Source of the DNA: Portunus trituberculatus
Lineage: Eukaryota > Arthropoda > Malacostraca > Decapoda > Portunidae
Assembly: GCF_017591435.1 (NCBI RefSeq)
Contig: NC_059268.1
Span: 4,008,481-4,072,480, forward strand
DNA length: 64,000 nucleotides
Direction of reading: 5' to 3'
Of this stretch, positions 1 to 10,803 are shown piece after piece; position 1 is the stretch's first letter; every line of letters starts with the position of its first letter. The notes under the pieces were generated by a model. It searched no databases, was not told the origin of the DNA, and worked only from the letters and a program-made list of their open reading frames with translations. A program made the position numbers and the translations under genes.

Positions 1-520
1 ATGGTGATATTACCGGCGCGCTCTACTGTAGCTTCCTCGGCGTTATCCTCGCTGCTCTGGTGGCTTTCAGCATTGCTGTCATCATCATCCTGGCCATGTC
101 CAGGTACTGCAGATTGTGGCACATCCATCGCAGCTGTTTCCTCGCTCGCCTGGCAAGGAACACTGCCCTACCGCCCGCTCCTCTCACACTGAGCATCACC
201 TCCGAGGATCAAAGGAACTTCCTGGCCACGTATCTTTAACTTCCTTCTTGAAGTCCAAACTTGCTCCCACACGCGTGAGGAAGTCAATCCCCAGCAGGCA
301 AGGGTCTTCCAAAGGCAGAGACGAAGACTGGCAATCTTTCCATGTTTCCCACGTCGATGTTCACTATAACGGGGCCCCACATAGCGGCACTGACTTGTGA
401 CGCTACACAGCTGTTGTGTAGCTCTGGCAAGCTGCATACATCCAAACTCCTCTCTCATGACTGTCTTCTCAGATCTTGTCTGTCTTCCTCCCCATCCTCC
501 TCTCCTCCATTCCATCATGC
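1..520 (-). pseudogene. Gypsy (Ty3)-like gag-pol protease remnant, runs off the left edge
   Basis: Read on the minus strand, three frames separated by frameshifts give a retropepsin-like pattern. A GPVIVNIDVG stretch lies near 385-355, CLLGIDFLTRVGASLDF near 300-250, and EVPLIL near 230-210. An acidic Ser/Asp/Glu-rich segment follows to position 1. LLG-I-DFL, then G-A-LDF, then VPL is the usual C-terminal half of Ty3/Gypsy proteases, which cut the Gag-Pol polyprotein. No intact D-T/S-G active site is readable; the expected place near 525 is degenerate. The element is inactive and its reverse transcriptase would lie outside the window. The opposite strand is also open here (see rejected items). 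Confidence 0.6.
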
Positions 521-547
521 CATCAACATCCAGTCTCTCCAGTAAAT

Positions 548-824
548 AACCTTTTCTTTTTTATTCATTTTATTATCATTTTGATAGCATTTAGGTAAGT
601 AAAACAATTTAGGCTTTCTATAATTATTTCGTTCATGTCATGCATACATTAAAGGTCTATTTTGAATGGGTTTTATGGACAAAAGTATGATTTTTTTTTT
701 GGTCTGGAACGGATTAATGGTATTTCAATACATTCTTATGGGAAAAATTGATTCAGGGGATGAACAAATCGGGTGATGAACAGGATTTAGGAACGAATTA
801 TGGTCGTGAGCTGAGGTTTTACTG
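548..824. mobile_element. Tigger/mariner-like DNA transposon fragment
   Basis: The right end reads CTGAGGTTTTACTG followed by TA, resembling the inverted repeats of Tigger-type elements seen elsewhere here (CAGTGGTACCTC). The interior (TGTCATGCATACATTAAA, a T-run, then TTCTTATGGGAAAAATTGA) matches the layout of the fragment at 16.15-16.46 kb. No transposase is visible. The left boundary is uncertain. It directly abuts the broken end of LINE copy A. Confidence 0.5.
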
Positions 825-2220
825 TATCTTCTTTAGTAACCATGAGGTCCTGCATTTGCTTTATTTCCGTAGGCCTTTCTCCTATAAAATGCTCCTCCTT
901 TGTAAATACTTTGCAAAAGTTGTCGTTCAATATTTCAGCTATATCTCTAGCATCCTCATATACTTCTTCCCCATTTTTTACTTTTTCTATTGCCTCCATT
1001 TTATTTAGTTTTCCATTTATGAATTTGTAAAACATTTTAGGGTCACTATCACAGTTTTCCACCACTCTCTGTTCATATTCCTTTTGTGCTGTTCTCCTTA
1101 CTTCAACATATCTATTCCTTGCTATTTTGTTGACTTCTCTTGATAATACATCACTGCTTTTCTTAAGTTTCTTCCATGCCTTTTCTTTGTTCTTTTTTGC
1201 TTCTTCACAATTTCTATTAAACCACTGTTTATTATTTAAAGTCCTCTTTCTGTGATATGGCACAAACTTCTTCACAGCAGAGTTATATAAATCCATAAAT
1301 TTATCGTATTTCAATTGCATATCCCCTTCCTGGTATACCACAGACCAGTCAATTTCATTAAGGAACTCTCTTATATGGTTATAATTTGCCCTAACATAAT
1401 TTAATTTTTCCTTCCTGTGCTCCACACTCTTTTCGGTGCTTAATTCCATATCCAGCTCAAAACTTAGGACATCATGGTCGCTTTTACCCAAGGGACATTC
1501 ATGTTCAATTTCCTCTTTTAGGGAGATGCCCCAGGTAAATACCAAATCCAACTTCGCTGCAACATCCTGTCCCCTGCATCTCTCACCCACTGTGTCAAGT
1601 TATTTGTTGCTACGTTTAACAATTCCTCTGCCCACTCACCACCATTCACCACTTTGTAGTCTTTCCACACTATTTCCTTACAATTAAAGTCCCCGACTAT
1701 CATCACTCTATCCTTTCTGATGAGTTCCTGCTTCATTCTGTCTAGAGTATTTCTCATCACCATTTGATACTGTTCATAGTTCCAAGCACTGGTTCTGGGT
1801 GGTATGTATACTGTTATAATATTAATGTTCCTCTTACCATGTTATAAGCATACTTATCACTTCCTCATTTCCGTTACTAAAGTTCACCTCCTTCACTATC
1901 AGATCTTCCTTAGTAAGAACCATTATACCACCACCTCCTTTATTTTTTCTATCATTTCTCCATACTTTGTAGTGTTTTACATCAAACCAATCTAGCTTTA
2001 TTTCGGGCCTTAACTTTGTTTCCACCACACACATTATGTCCGGTTCATTGTTTCTTAGGTATTCCATACATTCTAGCCTCTTAGACAGAAATCCATCTAT
2101 ATTCGTGTATATCACTTGAATTCCATTCCTAGTCTCTTTCTTCCATGTCTCAGTCAGTGTAATGTCTATTCTGTCTGTTTTATCCACCACTTCTTCAGCC
2201 TCCCATATCTCATCCTCCAA
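825..2220 (-). pseudogene. LINE copy A ORF2 endonuclease and linker, frameshifted
   Basis: This is an apurinic-type endonuclease that would nick target DNA for target-primed reverse transcription. YTNIDGFLSKRLE and PDIMCVVETKLRPE give the N-terminal Asn and Glu motifs. The VGDFNCKEIVW motif lies near 1690, and KSDHDVLSFEL near 1470 carries the catalytic SDH. The linker to the reverse transcriptase (WFNRNCEEAKKNKEKAWKK, KMFYKFINGKL) is open from 1590 to 825. Two frame breaks lie upstream, near 1760-1830. The reverse transcriptase is absent. Confidence 0.8.
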
Positions 2221-3115
2221 AAAAACTTGGTCTTTTCCTCCTCGGTTCTTTCCTCATTTCTCTCTCTCACTTCAGTTACAAGCTCTTTCATTTTCATTCT
2301 TTCATCCTGTGTCATATTTCTTCTTATGTAAATTGTTTTGGTTTCCTCGTAGTCTTTAAGTTTCCAGGCCCTCCTCAGCAAGGCCTCCTGCCACCTGAGA
2401 CTTTAATTTCAATTTTAATGGTCTACTCTTGCCTTCTTCAAAAGCTCCTAGTCTCACACTTTCCTCTACCTCAGCATATAGGCACTCTTCCTCCTCGGAG
2501 ATTTTATTCAGTAAAAACTTAATCCTGTCATTTTCCTTATCCCTCCTATCTTGCCAGTTCCTGTTAGTTTCCTCCCTCAAACCTGTTATGATCACGCATT
2601 TTTTCTTTTCAGCAATATCCTTCACCACATACTCATTTTCCTTCAATGCCTTTACCATTTAACTCTGTGTAATCACTTTATTTTCTTCTTCTTGCTTTTT
2701 CATTATCTCCTTAAAGGACTTTTGTACTTCTTGGTGTTCATGTTTCACTTCCTTCATCTTGGCATCAATTAGGTTAAGGCATTCCTCCTTCCCCAAGCCT
2801 CCTTCGGATATTTTCTTCTCCATTTCGAGGAGTTTAGCCTTCATCTTGTCACATTGTTTCCTTAGATGTTGATTTTCTTTCTCCATTTCCACTTTTTCTT
2901 TCAATAGCTCTTTGTTCTCTCTTGTTAACATATAGATTTCTTTTTTTAAGGTATCGTTCTCTGCTGACTCTATCTAGCTTTTCTTCTATGGATCTAATAT
3001 TTAGAAACTTACTTTCTAATGCCTTAATTCTTGCATCCATGTCGAATTTATCTAGTCCACTTGGAGTGGTCACAAAACCCTTGAAGTCACGCACATTTCT
3101 AGGAGTACTTGTCAT
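2166..3115 (-). pseudogene. LINE copy A ORF1-like region (coiled coil plus RRM-like), frameshifted
   Basis: The proposed start (MTSTPRNVRDFKGF) at 3115 matches the start of copy C (MASRQTRDFEGF). A heptad-rich, Lys/Glu-rich coiled coil follows, then a segment with KKCVIITGLREE and VRLGAFEEGKSRPLKLKLKS, then a basic helical C-terminus (TIYIRRNMTQDERMKMKEL). The order coiled coil, RRM-like fold, C-terminal domain is that of L1-type ORF1 RNA-binding proteins, which coat LINE RNA. At least three frame changes make it a pseudogene. The family assignment rests on the motif layout only. Confidence 0.7.
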
Positions 3116-3358
3116 GATTGCTATCTCCAGCTGTTTCGGCCAAAACAAAACAAAACACCGCCGACACTCTTCAATCAGGGATCACTCTCCATTTTCACTT
3201 GAAAATGGCCCATTTTCTGTACTTTTCGAGAGTAGGACACTACACAGGACACTAACTATACCCACAGAGATACCAGAGCCCTGCAAACACCATAGGTAAT
3301 TTCTCCTTTTCTGTCCTCAGCGGAGACAGCCTTCAGGACTTCCTCTCTCGACTGTGAT

Positions 3359-3380
3359 GTGTGTGTGTGTGTGTGTGTGT
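3359..3380. repeat. (TG)n tract: 3' (CA)n tail of LINE copy B against the 5' edge of copy A
   Basis: About 22 bp of pure TG lies between the copy A 5' region (CTCTCTCGACTG) and the 3' terminus of copy B (TATTTTCCTAGTTGTAG). Read on the minus strand it is copy B's terminal (CA)n. Confidence 0.9.
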
Positions 3381-5009
3381 ATTTTCCTAGTTGTAGTTTT
3401 ACAGGGCTTGGGCTTTATGCTCGTGTGGCCCCGTCTCCATATCTACACTTATCCAATCTTACTTTAAAAGTATGCACACTTGTTGCAGACACTACTTCTT
3501 CATTTAAACTGTTCCACGTCTCAATACATTTTTATGGAAACTATATTTTTAACATCTCTCAGACATCTTCCTTTTCTCAGCTTTTTACTATGCGATCTTG
3601 TGCTTCATGTCATGTTCTTCTCTCAGGATCAGTTTCTCATTATCCACTTGGTCCATTCCGTTGATCAATTTAAAACTTGTATCAGGTCTCCTCTCTCCTT
3701 CTTTGTTCCAGGGTTGGTAGATCCATAGCCTTTAGTCTCTCCTCATATGTCATCCCTTCAAATTCTGGAACCATTCTTGTAGCCATTTTTTGTAGTCTCT
3801 CCAATTTCCTTATGTGTTTATTTTTATGAGGGGTTCACACTACTCCTGCATATTCCAATCTGGGTCTTATTATAGTACTTATCAATTTCTTCATAATTTC
3901 TTTGTCCATGTAGTGAAATGCTACTCCAATATTCCTTAGCAAATTATATGTTTCTCTAAAAATTCTATCAATATGGCTTACTGGTTGATTGTTTTCTCCC
4001 ATCGTCACTCCTAAGTCCTTTTCCTTTTTTTTACTTTCTCCAGTTCTACTCCATCTCCCATCTTATAGATTCCCATGGGTCGTCTTTCACTCTTTCCCAT
4101 TTCCATGACATGGCTTTGTTCACATTGAATTCCATTTCCCACTTTTTGCTCCATTCCCATATCTTATTTAGATCTTCTTGCAGTATTTCACAATCCTCTT
4201 TTTGCTTTATAGCTCTGCACAGTTTCGTATCATCTGCAAACAGATTTATGTAACTATTCACTCCTTCTGGCATGTCGTTAATATAAATGAAGAAAAGTAT
4301 TGGTGCCAATACTGACCCTTGTGGCACTCTGCTTTCTACTGCTCTCCACTTGGACTTAATATCTTTAACTACTGTCCTTATTTCTCTCCCCCTCAAATAA
4401 TTTTCTATCCATCTCAATGTGCTTCCTTTTAAGACACCCTTCTCCTCTAACTTCCATAGTAATCTTGCATGTGGCACTTTGTCAAACGCCTTTTTTCAAA
4501 TCCAAATAAATACAGTCAACACATCCCTCTCTCTCTTGTACTCTATCAACTATTCTAGAATAGAAACTCAGTAAATTAGTTACACAAGACTGTCTTTTCC
4601 TAAAACCAAATTGGCTATTTGATATTAATTTGTTGTCTTCAAGGAACTCAATCCATTGCTTCTTTATTATTCTTTCACACATCTTGCATATTACACTAGT
4701 TAGTGATACCGGTCTGTAATTTAAAGGTTCATCCTTCCTTCCACTCTTATATATGGGAACCACCTCAGCTCTTTTCCATTCTACGGGTACTGTTCCATTT
4801 TCTATTGAGCATTTTATGATGTTGTATATAGGACTTGCTAGTTCTTCCCTACATTCTTTCAGTATTCTGCCTGAGACTTCATCTGGTCCCACTGCCTTGT
4901 CTTCATCCAGTTCCTTCATTAATTCTTTTATTTCAAGCTTGGTTACTTTAATCTCTTTCATATAGACTGTCTCTCTATTACCCTGTGGCCTTTCAAATTT
5001 GATTCCTTA
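3381..5009 (-). mobile_element. CR1/L2-like LINE copy B: 5'-truncated, reverse transcriptase to 3' end
   Basis: The 3' end at 3381 shows the conserved terminal motif and hairpin region shared by all copies. The insert covers the C-terminal domain and most of the reverse transcriptase, then stops at 5009, immediately against the (TG)n of copy C. It is closest to copies H and J: the RT stretches at 4046-4961 and 37918-39114 are nearly identical in protein. 5' truncation is the normal outcome of incomplete target-primed reverse transcription. Confidence 0.9.
4046..4961 (-). pseudogene. LINE copy B reverse transcriptase fragment
   Basis: It reads in two frames, broken near 4480. The first gives KAVGPDEVSGRILKECREEL, LNYRPVSLTSVICKMCE, and SQFGFRKRQSCVTN (usually GFRKGRS, so one residue is changed). 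The second gives PHARLLWKLEEKG, VPQGSVLAPILFFIYINDM and the catalytic box LFADDTKL. These are reverse transcriptase motifs of the CR1/L2/Rex1 group. The frame drifts again near 4110. Downstream C-terminal sequence can be read in pieces to about 3480. Inactive. Confidence 0.85.
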
Positions 5010-5031
5010 GTGTGTGTGTGTGTGTGTGTGT
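5010..5031. repeat. (TG)n tract: 3' tail of copy C joined to truncated copy B
   Basis: About 22 bp of pure TG lies between TTTGATTCCTTAG (copy B, cut within its coding region) and TATTTACCTATTTGTG (3' terminus of copy C). Confidence 0.9.
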
Positions 5032-5226
5032 ATTTACCTATTTGTGTATTACAGGGCCCGAGCTAAGCTCTCTGTGTCCTGTCTCCTTGTCCATTCCTGT
5101 CATATCTCTCTTTCATCTGATTGACACACACCGCATCAACGACATGACTGCTCAGTTTATTCCACTTATCAATGCTACGATGCGGGAAATTGTATTTTCT
5201 CACGTCATTTAGACAGATGTCCTTTA

Positions 5227-7665
5227 TTAGCTTTTTCCATGTCCTCGGAGATGATTACTTGTGGTCACCTTTATCGACTCTCTATCCAGTATGTCAATCT
5301 TGTTCACCAATTTATACATAGTTATCATGTCTCCTCTTGTTCTTCTCTCTTCTAATGTGGTCAGCCCCAGCTTCCTCAGTCTTTCCTCATAGTCTAACTC
5401 CTGAGTCCTGGTACCATCCTTGTTGCCAGCCTCTGTACCCTTTCTACCTTCTTCACATTTTTCTTCATATGCGGTGACCAGACACATGCTGCATATTCTA
5501 GCTGGGGTCTTATTAAGGTACATAATATCTTCTTCATCATTCCTTCATCTAGGTAGTGGAATGCAAGGCCAATATTTTGAAGCATGTTGTATGTTTTCCA
5601 AAAAATCTTGTTAATGTGTTTCTCCGGTGACAAAGTGTTTTGCACGGTTACTCCTAAGTCTTTCTCCTCATTGGTCTCTTTAATTTTCTCATCACCCAGC
5701 CTGTAATCCCAGTTTGGTCTGTATCTACTTCTTCCCATTTTCATAACATGGGTCTTGTCTATATTAAATTCCATCTGCCACTCTTTACTCCACTCATATA
5801 TTTTATCAAGATCTTCCTGTAACTTGTTACAATCTTCCACATTCTTTACTCTCCTCATAATTTTAGTATCGTCCGCAAACATGTTCATATAACTGTCAAT
5901 TCCTACTGGCATATCATTAACATAAATCAAAAACATGATGGGACCCAGCACTGACCCTTGTGGAACTCCACTGGTTACCTTCTTCCACTCGGACTTCCTT
6001 CCTCTCACCACTGTTCTCATTTCTCTTCCCATTAAGTAATTTTCCATCCATTTTGCTAGTTTATCATTTACTCCTCCAGTCATCTTTAGTTTCCACATCA
6101 GTCTATTGTGTGGTACTTTATCAAAGGCCTTTCTCAAGTCCAGGTAGATAGCATCCACCCATCCCTCTCTATGTTGTAGTATGTCAGTCACTCTTGAATA
6201 AAAACATAATAAATTGGATACACACGATCTTCCTTTTCTGAAACCAAACTGCCTTTCACTCAGAATGTTTTCACTTTCTAGATACTCACACTTAGCTTTA
6301 ATTACTTCTTCACATACCTTGCACAATATACTAGTCAACGATACTGGTCTATAATTTAGCGGTTCCATTCTACTACCATTCTTATATATAGGCACAATGT
6401 CAGCTCTTTTCCACTCTTTCGGACTAATCCTGTTCGTATGGAGGTTTCCACAATATCAAATATGGGGTTCAACAATTGATCCTTACATTCATTTAGCAAC
6501 CTCCCAGATATGCCATCAGGCCCCATTGATTTATTAATATCCAGATTGCTTATAATTTTCCTTACATCTTCCTTAGTAACCATGATGTCCTGCATTTGCT
6601 TTATTTCCGTAGGCCTTCCTCCCATAAAATGCTCCTCCTTTGTAAACACTTTGCAAAAGTTGTCGTTCAAAATTTCAGCTATATCTCCAGCATCTTCATA
6701 TACTTCTTCCCATTTTTACCTTTTCTATTGCCTCCCTTTTATTTAGTTTTCCATTTATGAATTTGTAAAACATTTTGGGTCACTATCACAGTTTTCCACC
6801 ACCCTCTGTTCATATTCCTTCTGTGCTGTTCTCCTTACTTCAACATATCTATTCCTTGCTGTTTTGTAGCCTTCCTTGATAATACATCACTGTTTTTCTT
6901 AAGTTTCTTCCATGCCTTTTCTTTGTTCTTTTTTGCTTCTTCACAATTTCTATTAAACCACTGTTTATTATTTAAAGTCCTCTTTCTGTAATATGGCACA
7001 AACTTTTCACAGCAGAGTTATACAAATCCATAAATTTATCGTACTTCAATTGCATATCTCTTTCCTGGTATACCACGGACCAGTCAATTTCATTAAAGAA
7101 CTCCCTTATATGGTTATAATTTGCCCTAGTATAATTTAATTTTTCCTCCTGTTCCACAATCTTATTCATGCTTAATTCTGTATCCAGCTCAAAGCTTAGG
7201 ACATCATGATCGCTTTTCCCAAGGGACTTTCATGTTCAATTTCCTCTTTAGAGAGATTCCCCTGGTAAATACCAAATCCAACCTTGCTGCAACATCTTGT
7301 CCCCTGCACCTTGTTGGTGATCTCACCCACTGTGCCATCAAGTTATTTGTTGCTACCTTTAACAATTCTTCTGCCCACTCACCACCATTCACCACTTCGT
7401 AGTCTTCCCACACTATTTCTTTGCAATTAAAGTCTCCAACTATCATCACTCTATCCTTTCTGTTGAGTTCTTGCTTCATTCTGTCTAGAGTATTTCTCAT
7501 CACCATTTGGTACTGTTCATATTCCCAAGCACTGGTTCTGGGTGGTATGTATACTGTTATAATATTAATGTCCCTCTTGCCATCTGTTATAAGCATACTT
7601 ATCACTTCCTCATTTCTCTTACTATAGTTCACCTTCACTATCAGATCTTCCTTAGTAAGAACCAT
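5227..7665 (-). pseudogene. LINE copy C endonuclease and reverse transcriptase, frameshifted
   Basis: The endonuclease (7665-7204) has VYIPPRTSAWEYEQYQ and VGDFNCKEIVWEDYE, and breaks before its SDH motif. The linker follows to 6356. The reverse transcriptase is a 333-residue open stretch (6395-5394) with LNYRPVSLTSILCKVCEEV, QFGFRKGRSCVSNL, AFDKVPHNRLMWKLK, VPQGSVLGPIMFLIYVNDM and the catalytic MFADDTKI box. After a break near 5400 come VSPHMKK-type C-terminal residues and the thumb-like LRKLGLTTLEERR region. All RT catalytic residues appear intact in that open stretch, but frameshifts on both sides make the copy non-functional. Confidence 0.85.
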
Positions 7666-8838
7666 TATACCACCACCACCTTTATTTTTCTATCATTTCT
7701 CCATACTTTGTAGTGTTTTACAACAAACCAGTCTAGCTTTATTTTGGGCCTTAGCTTTGTTTCCACTACACATATTATGTCCGGTTCGTTATTTCTTAGA
7801 TAATCCATACATTCTAGCCTCTTAGACAGAAATCCATCTATGTTCGTGTAAGTCACTTTTATTCTATTCCTAGTCTCATTCTTCCATGTAATGCCTATTC
7901 CTTCTGTTTTATCCACCACTTTTTTAGCCTCCCATTTCTCATCCTCCAAAAAAAACTTGATCTTTTCCTCCTCTGTTCTTTCGTCATTCCTCTCTTTCAC
8001 TTCAGATACTAGCTCCTTCATTTTCATTCTCTCATCTTGTGACATATTTCTTCTTATGTAAATTTTTTTGGTTTCCTCAGAGTCCTTAAGTTTCCAAGCC
8101 CTCCTCAACAAGGCCTCTGCTGCCACCTGAGACTTTAATTTCAATTATAATGGTCTATTCTTGCCTTCCTCAAAAGCTCCCAATCTCACACTTTCTTCTA
8201 CCTCAGCATATAGGTCCTCTTCTTCCACAGAGATCTTGTTCAGTAAAGACTTAATCTTGTCATTTTCCTTATCCCTCCTGTCCTGCCAGTTCCTGTTAGT
8301 TTCCTCCCAATCCTATTATGATCACACATTTTTCTTTTCAGCAATATCTCTCACCACATACTCATTTTCCTTTAGTGCCTTTACCATTTCCTCTGCGTAA
8401 TCCCTTTATTTTCCTTTTCCTGCTTTTTTACTATCTCCCTAAACGACCTTTGTACTTCCTGATGTTCATGGTTCACTTCTTTCATCCTGGTATCAATTAG
8501 ATTAAGACATTCCTCTTTCCTCAAGTCCCCTTCGGATATTTTTATCTCCATTTCCATGAGTTTAGCCTTCATCTCTTCACATTGTTTCCTAGTTGTTGGT
8601 TTTCTTTCTCCATCTCTACTTTTTCCTTCAATAGCTCATCATTCGCTAGCGTTAACAAATAGATCTCTTTTTTTAACTAATCATTCTCGGCTAGAACTCT
8701 ATCCAGTTTTTCTTCTATTGACAAAATGTTTAGGAACTTACTTTCCAGTGCCTGGATTCTTGCATCCATATCAAGTTTCTGCAGTCCTTTTGGCGTAGTA
8801 ATAAAACCTTCAAAGTCTCTAGTTTGCCTGGACGCCAT
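7665..8838 (-). pseudogene. LINE copy C ORF1-like region, running in frame into the endonuclease
   Basis: It starts MASRQTRDFEGFITT, followed by coiled-coil heptads, an RRM-like segment and the basic C-terminus (KKIYIRRNMSQDERMKMKEL). The last frame (8144-7665, 159 residues) has no stop between that basic region and the endonuclease N-terminus (YTNIDGFLSKRLECMDYL, PDIICVVETKLRP). ORF1-like and endonuclease sequences are therefore fused in this copy. Frame changes near 8680, 8400 and 8160 inactivate it. Confidence 0.7.
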
Positions 8839-9038
8839 TTTTGTTATTGTCAGCTGATTACGGCCAGAATGATCACCGTCCACATTCCCCTCTCAGGGAT
8901 CACTCTCCATATCACTCACTTTCAACACTAAGAGACAGTAGGACATTAACGGACACTAACTTAGAGTTACCCTGGCCCTGTAATACCATAGGTATTTTCT
9001 TTCTTCCCATCCGCAGCCGGAGACGAGCCTTCCTCTCT

Positions 9039-9042
<4 letters not shown>

Positions 9043-9094
<52 letters not shown>
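9043..9094. repeat. (TG)n tract: 3' tail of copy D against the 5' edge of copy C
   Basis: About 52 bp of pure TG lies between CCTCTCTCAGC (copy C 5' edge) and TATTCACCTAGTTGTAA (copy D 3' terminus). Confidence 0.9.
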
Positions 9095-9096
<2 letters not shown>

Positions 9097-9129
9097 TCAC
9101 CTAGTTGTAATTTTTACAGGGCCTAGGTA

Positions 9130-10641
9130 TTATACTCGTGTGGCCCTGTCTCCATATCTACACACATCCAACTTTCCTTTAAAACTATGCACACTCCTCG
9201 CTGACACCACCTCCTCACTCAAACTATTCCACACCTCCACACATCTCTGTGGGAAACTATATTTCTTCACATCCTTCAAGCATATTCCCTTGGCTATCTT
9301 TTTACTATGCGATCTCGTAGTTCTATTTAAATTTTCCTCTCTCAACATCATTTGCTCATTATCCACTTCATCCAAACTGCTCAACAGTTTATAAACCTGT
9401 ATTAAATCTCCTCTTTCTCTTCTTTGTTCCAAGGTAAGCAAATTCATTTCTTTTAATCTCTCCTCATAGGTCATTTCTGCCAATTCCGGAACCATTTTGT
9501 TGCCATTCTCTGCAATCTCTCCAACTTCCTTATATGCTTCTTTTTATAAGGGGACCAAACCACCCCAGCATATTCCAATCTTGGTCTAATTACAGTACTA
9601 ATTAATTTCTTCATCATATCTTTATCCATATAATGAAAGGCCAATCCAATATTTCTAATCAAATTATATATTTCTCCAAACATCTTGTCAATATGAGCCC
9701 CAAACTGCCCATGGTCTTGTATTATCACTCCCAAATCCTTTTCCTTTTCCACCTTTTTCAACACTACTCCTTCACCCATCTTATATAACCCTCTTGGCCG
9801 TCTTCCACTCTTCCTCATCTCCATTACATGACTTTTGCTCAGATTAAATTCCATCTCCCACCTTTTGTTCCACTCCCAAATCCTATCTAGATCTGCCTGT
9901 AAAATTTCACAATCTGCTTCACTCTTCACACACCTACACGATTTCGCATCATCCGCAAACAAATCAATATAACTGTTTACTCCCTCTGGCATATCATTTA
10001 TATAGACAAGGAAAAGTATTCCAGCACTGAACCTTGTGGGATTCCACTCTCCACCACCAACCAGTCCGACTTTGCATCCCTTATTACCGTTCTCATCTCC
10101 CTCCATCTCAAATAGTTTTCCATCCATTTTAACAATTTTCCCTTCAGTCCTCCATAAATCTCTAATTTCCCATTACACATGACCTCCCTTTCCTAAAGCC
10201 AAATTGATGATCCGATAATAACTTATGATCCTCCAGGAACCGTATCCAATATTTCTTTATCACCCTCTCACAAATCTTACTGACCACACTTGTTAAAGAC
10301 ACAGGTCTATAGTTAAGAGGCTCTTCCTTACTGCCTCCCTTATAAATGGGCACCACTTCAGCTCTTTTCCACTCCACCGGTACTTCCCCCATTTCTAATG
10401 AGCACCTTATAATATCATATAATGGATCTATCAATTCTTCTCTACATTCCTTCAATAATTTTCCTGAAACTTCATCTGGTCCCATCGCTTTATCATCTTT
10501 AAGTTCCTCCAACATTTTATATAACTCCTTTTTAGGTATCTTAATGTCATCCATGTGCACATTTCCTTCTACATTCTGAGGCTTTACAAACATTGTTTCT
10601 TTAGTAAATACTTGTTGAAACCTATTATTTAGCAATTCCAT
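9130..10641 (-). pseudogene. LINE copy D reverse transcriptase and C-terminal domain, frameshifted
   Basis: 10641-10162 carries KAMGPDEVSGKLLKECREEL, LNYRPVSLTSVVSKICERV and QFGFRKGRSCV, then a deletion removes the A-F-D-K-V-P-H motif. 10180-9998 gives ESGIPQGSVL. 10127-9471 gives LVYINDMPEGVNSYIDLFADD and the rest of the palm and thumb. 9495-9130 gives the C-terminal domain (YEERLKEMNLLTLEQRRERG). The missing motif and the frame changes make it inactive. Confidence 0.85.
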
Positions 10642-10803
10642 GATATTCTTAGGGTCATCTACTATCCCTTGCTCTCCTTTTAATCTTTCAATGGACTCTC
10701 TCTTTTAAGTTTACCATTTATGAACCTGTAAAACAATTTTGGATGTTCCTTACTCTTGTCTACAATATCTTTTTCAAATTTTCTTTCTTCCTCCTCCTTA
10801 CCC

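Larger units (their letters stand above)
825..3358 (-). mobile_element. CR1/L2-like LINE copy A: 5' part only (ORF1 region plus endonuclease)
   Basis: This minus-strand LINE begins near 3358, has its ORF1-like start at 3115, and continues through the endonuclease into the linker before the reverse transcriptase. It stops at 825, beside a Tigger end. Copy C reads on from the equivalent point (about 6565) into its reverse transcriptase. Retaining the 5' part and losing the 3' part is the reverse of normal LINE truncation, so later deletion or rearrangement is likely. The 5' edge abuts the (TG)n tail of copy B. Confidence 0.85.
5032..9042 (-). mobile_element. CR1/L2-like LINE copy C: near full length (about 4.0 kb)
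   Basis: This is the most complete member of its family. It has a 5' untranslated region (9042-8839), an ORF1-like region, endonuclease, reverse transcriptase and C-terminal domain, and a 3' end with the conserved terminal motif plus (CA)n tail. Its length matches copies D and G, so about 4 kb is probably the full size. Frameshifts interrupt it near 8680, 8400, 8160, 7665, 7200, 6970, 6370 and 5400. Copies A and E belong to the same family. The 5' edge again abuts a (TG)n tract, the tail of copy D. Confidence 0.9.

Noticed and set aside
3..239. Plus-strand 79-codon frame resembling a transmembrane helix with a cytoplasmic tail (LGVILAALVAFSIAVIIILA)
   Set aside because: The opposite strand carries retropepsin-like motifs in consistent order. 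The hydrophobic frame is probably the antisense of an acidic linker (Asp/Glu codons reverse to Val/Ile/Leu). It has no start and no splice context.
2116..2772. Many plus-strand Ser/Phe/Leu-rich frames opposite the LINEs
   Set aside because: They are antisense shadows of Lys/Glu-rich LINE coding sequence and show no independent similarity.
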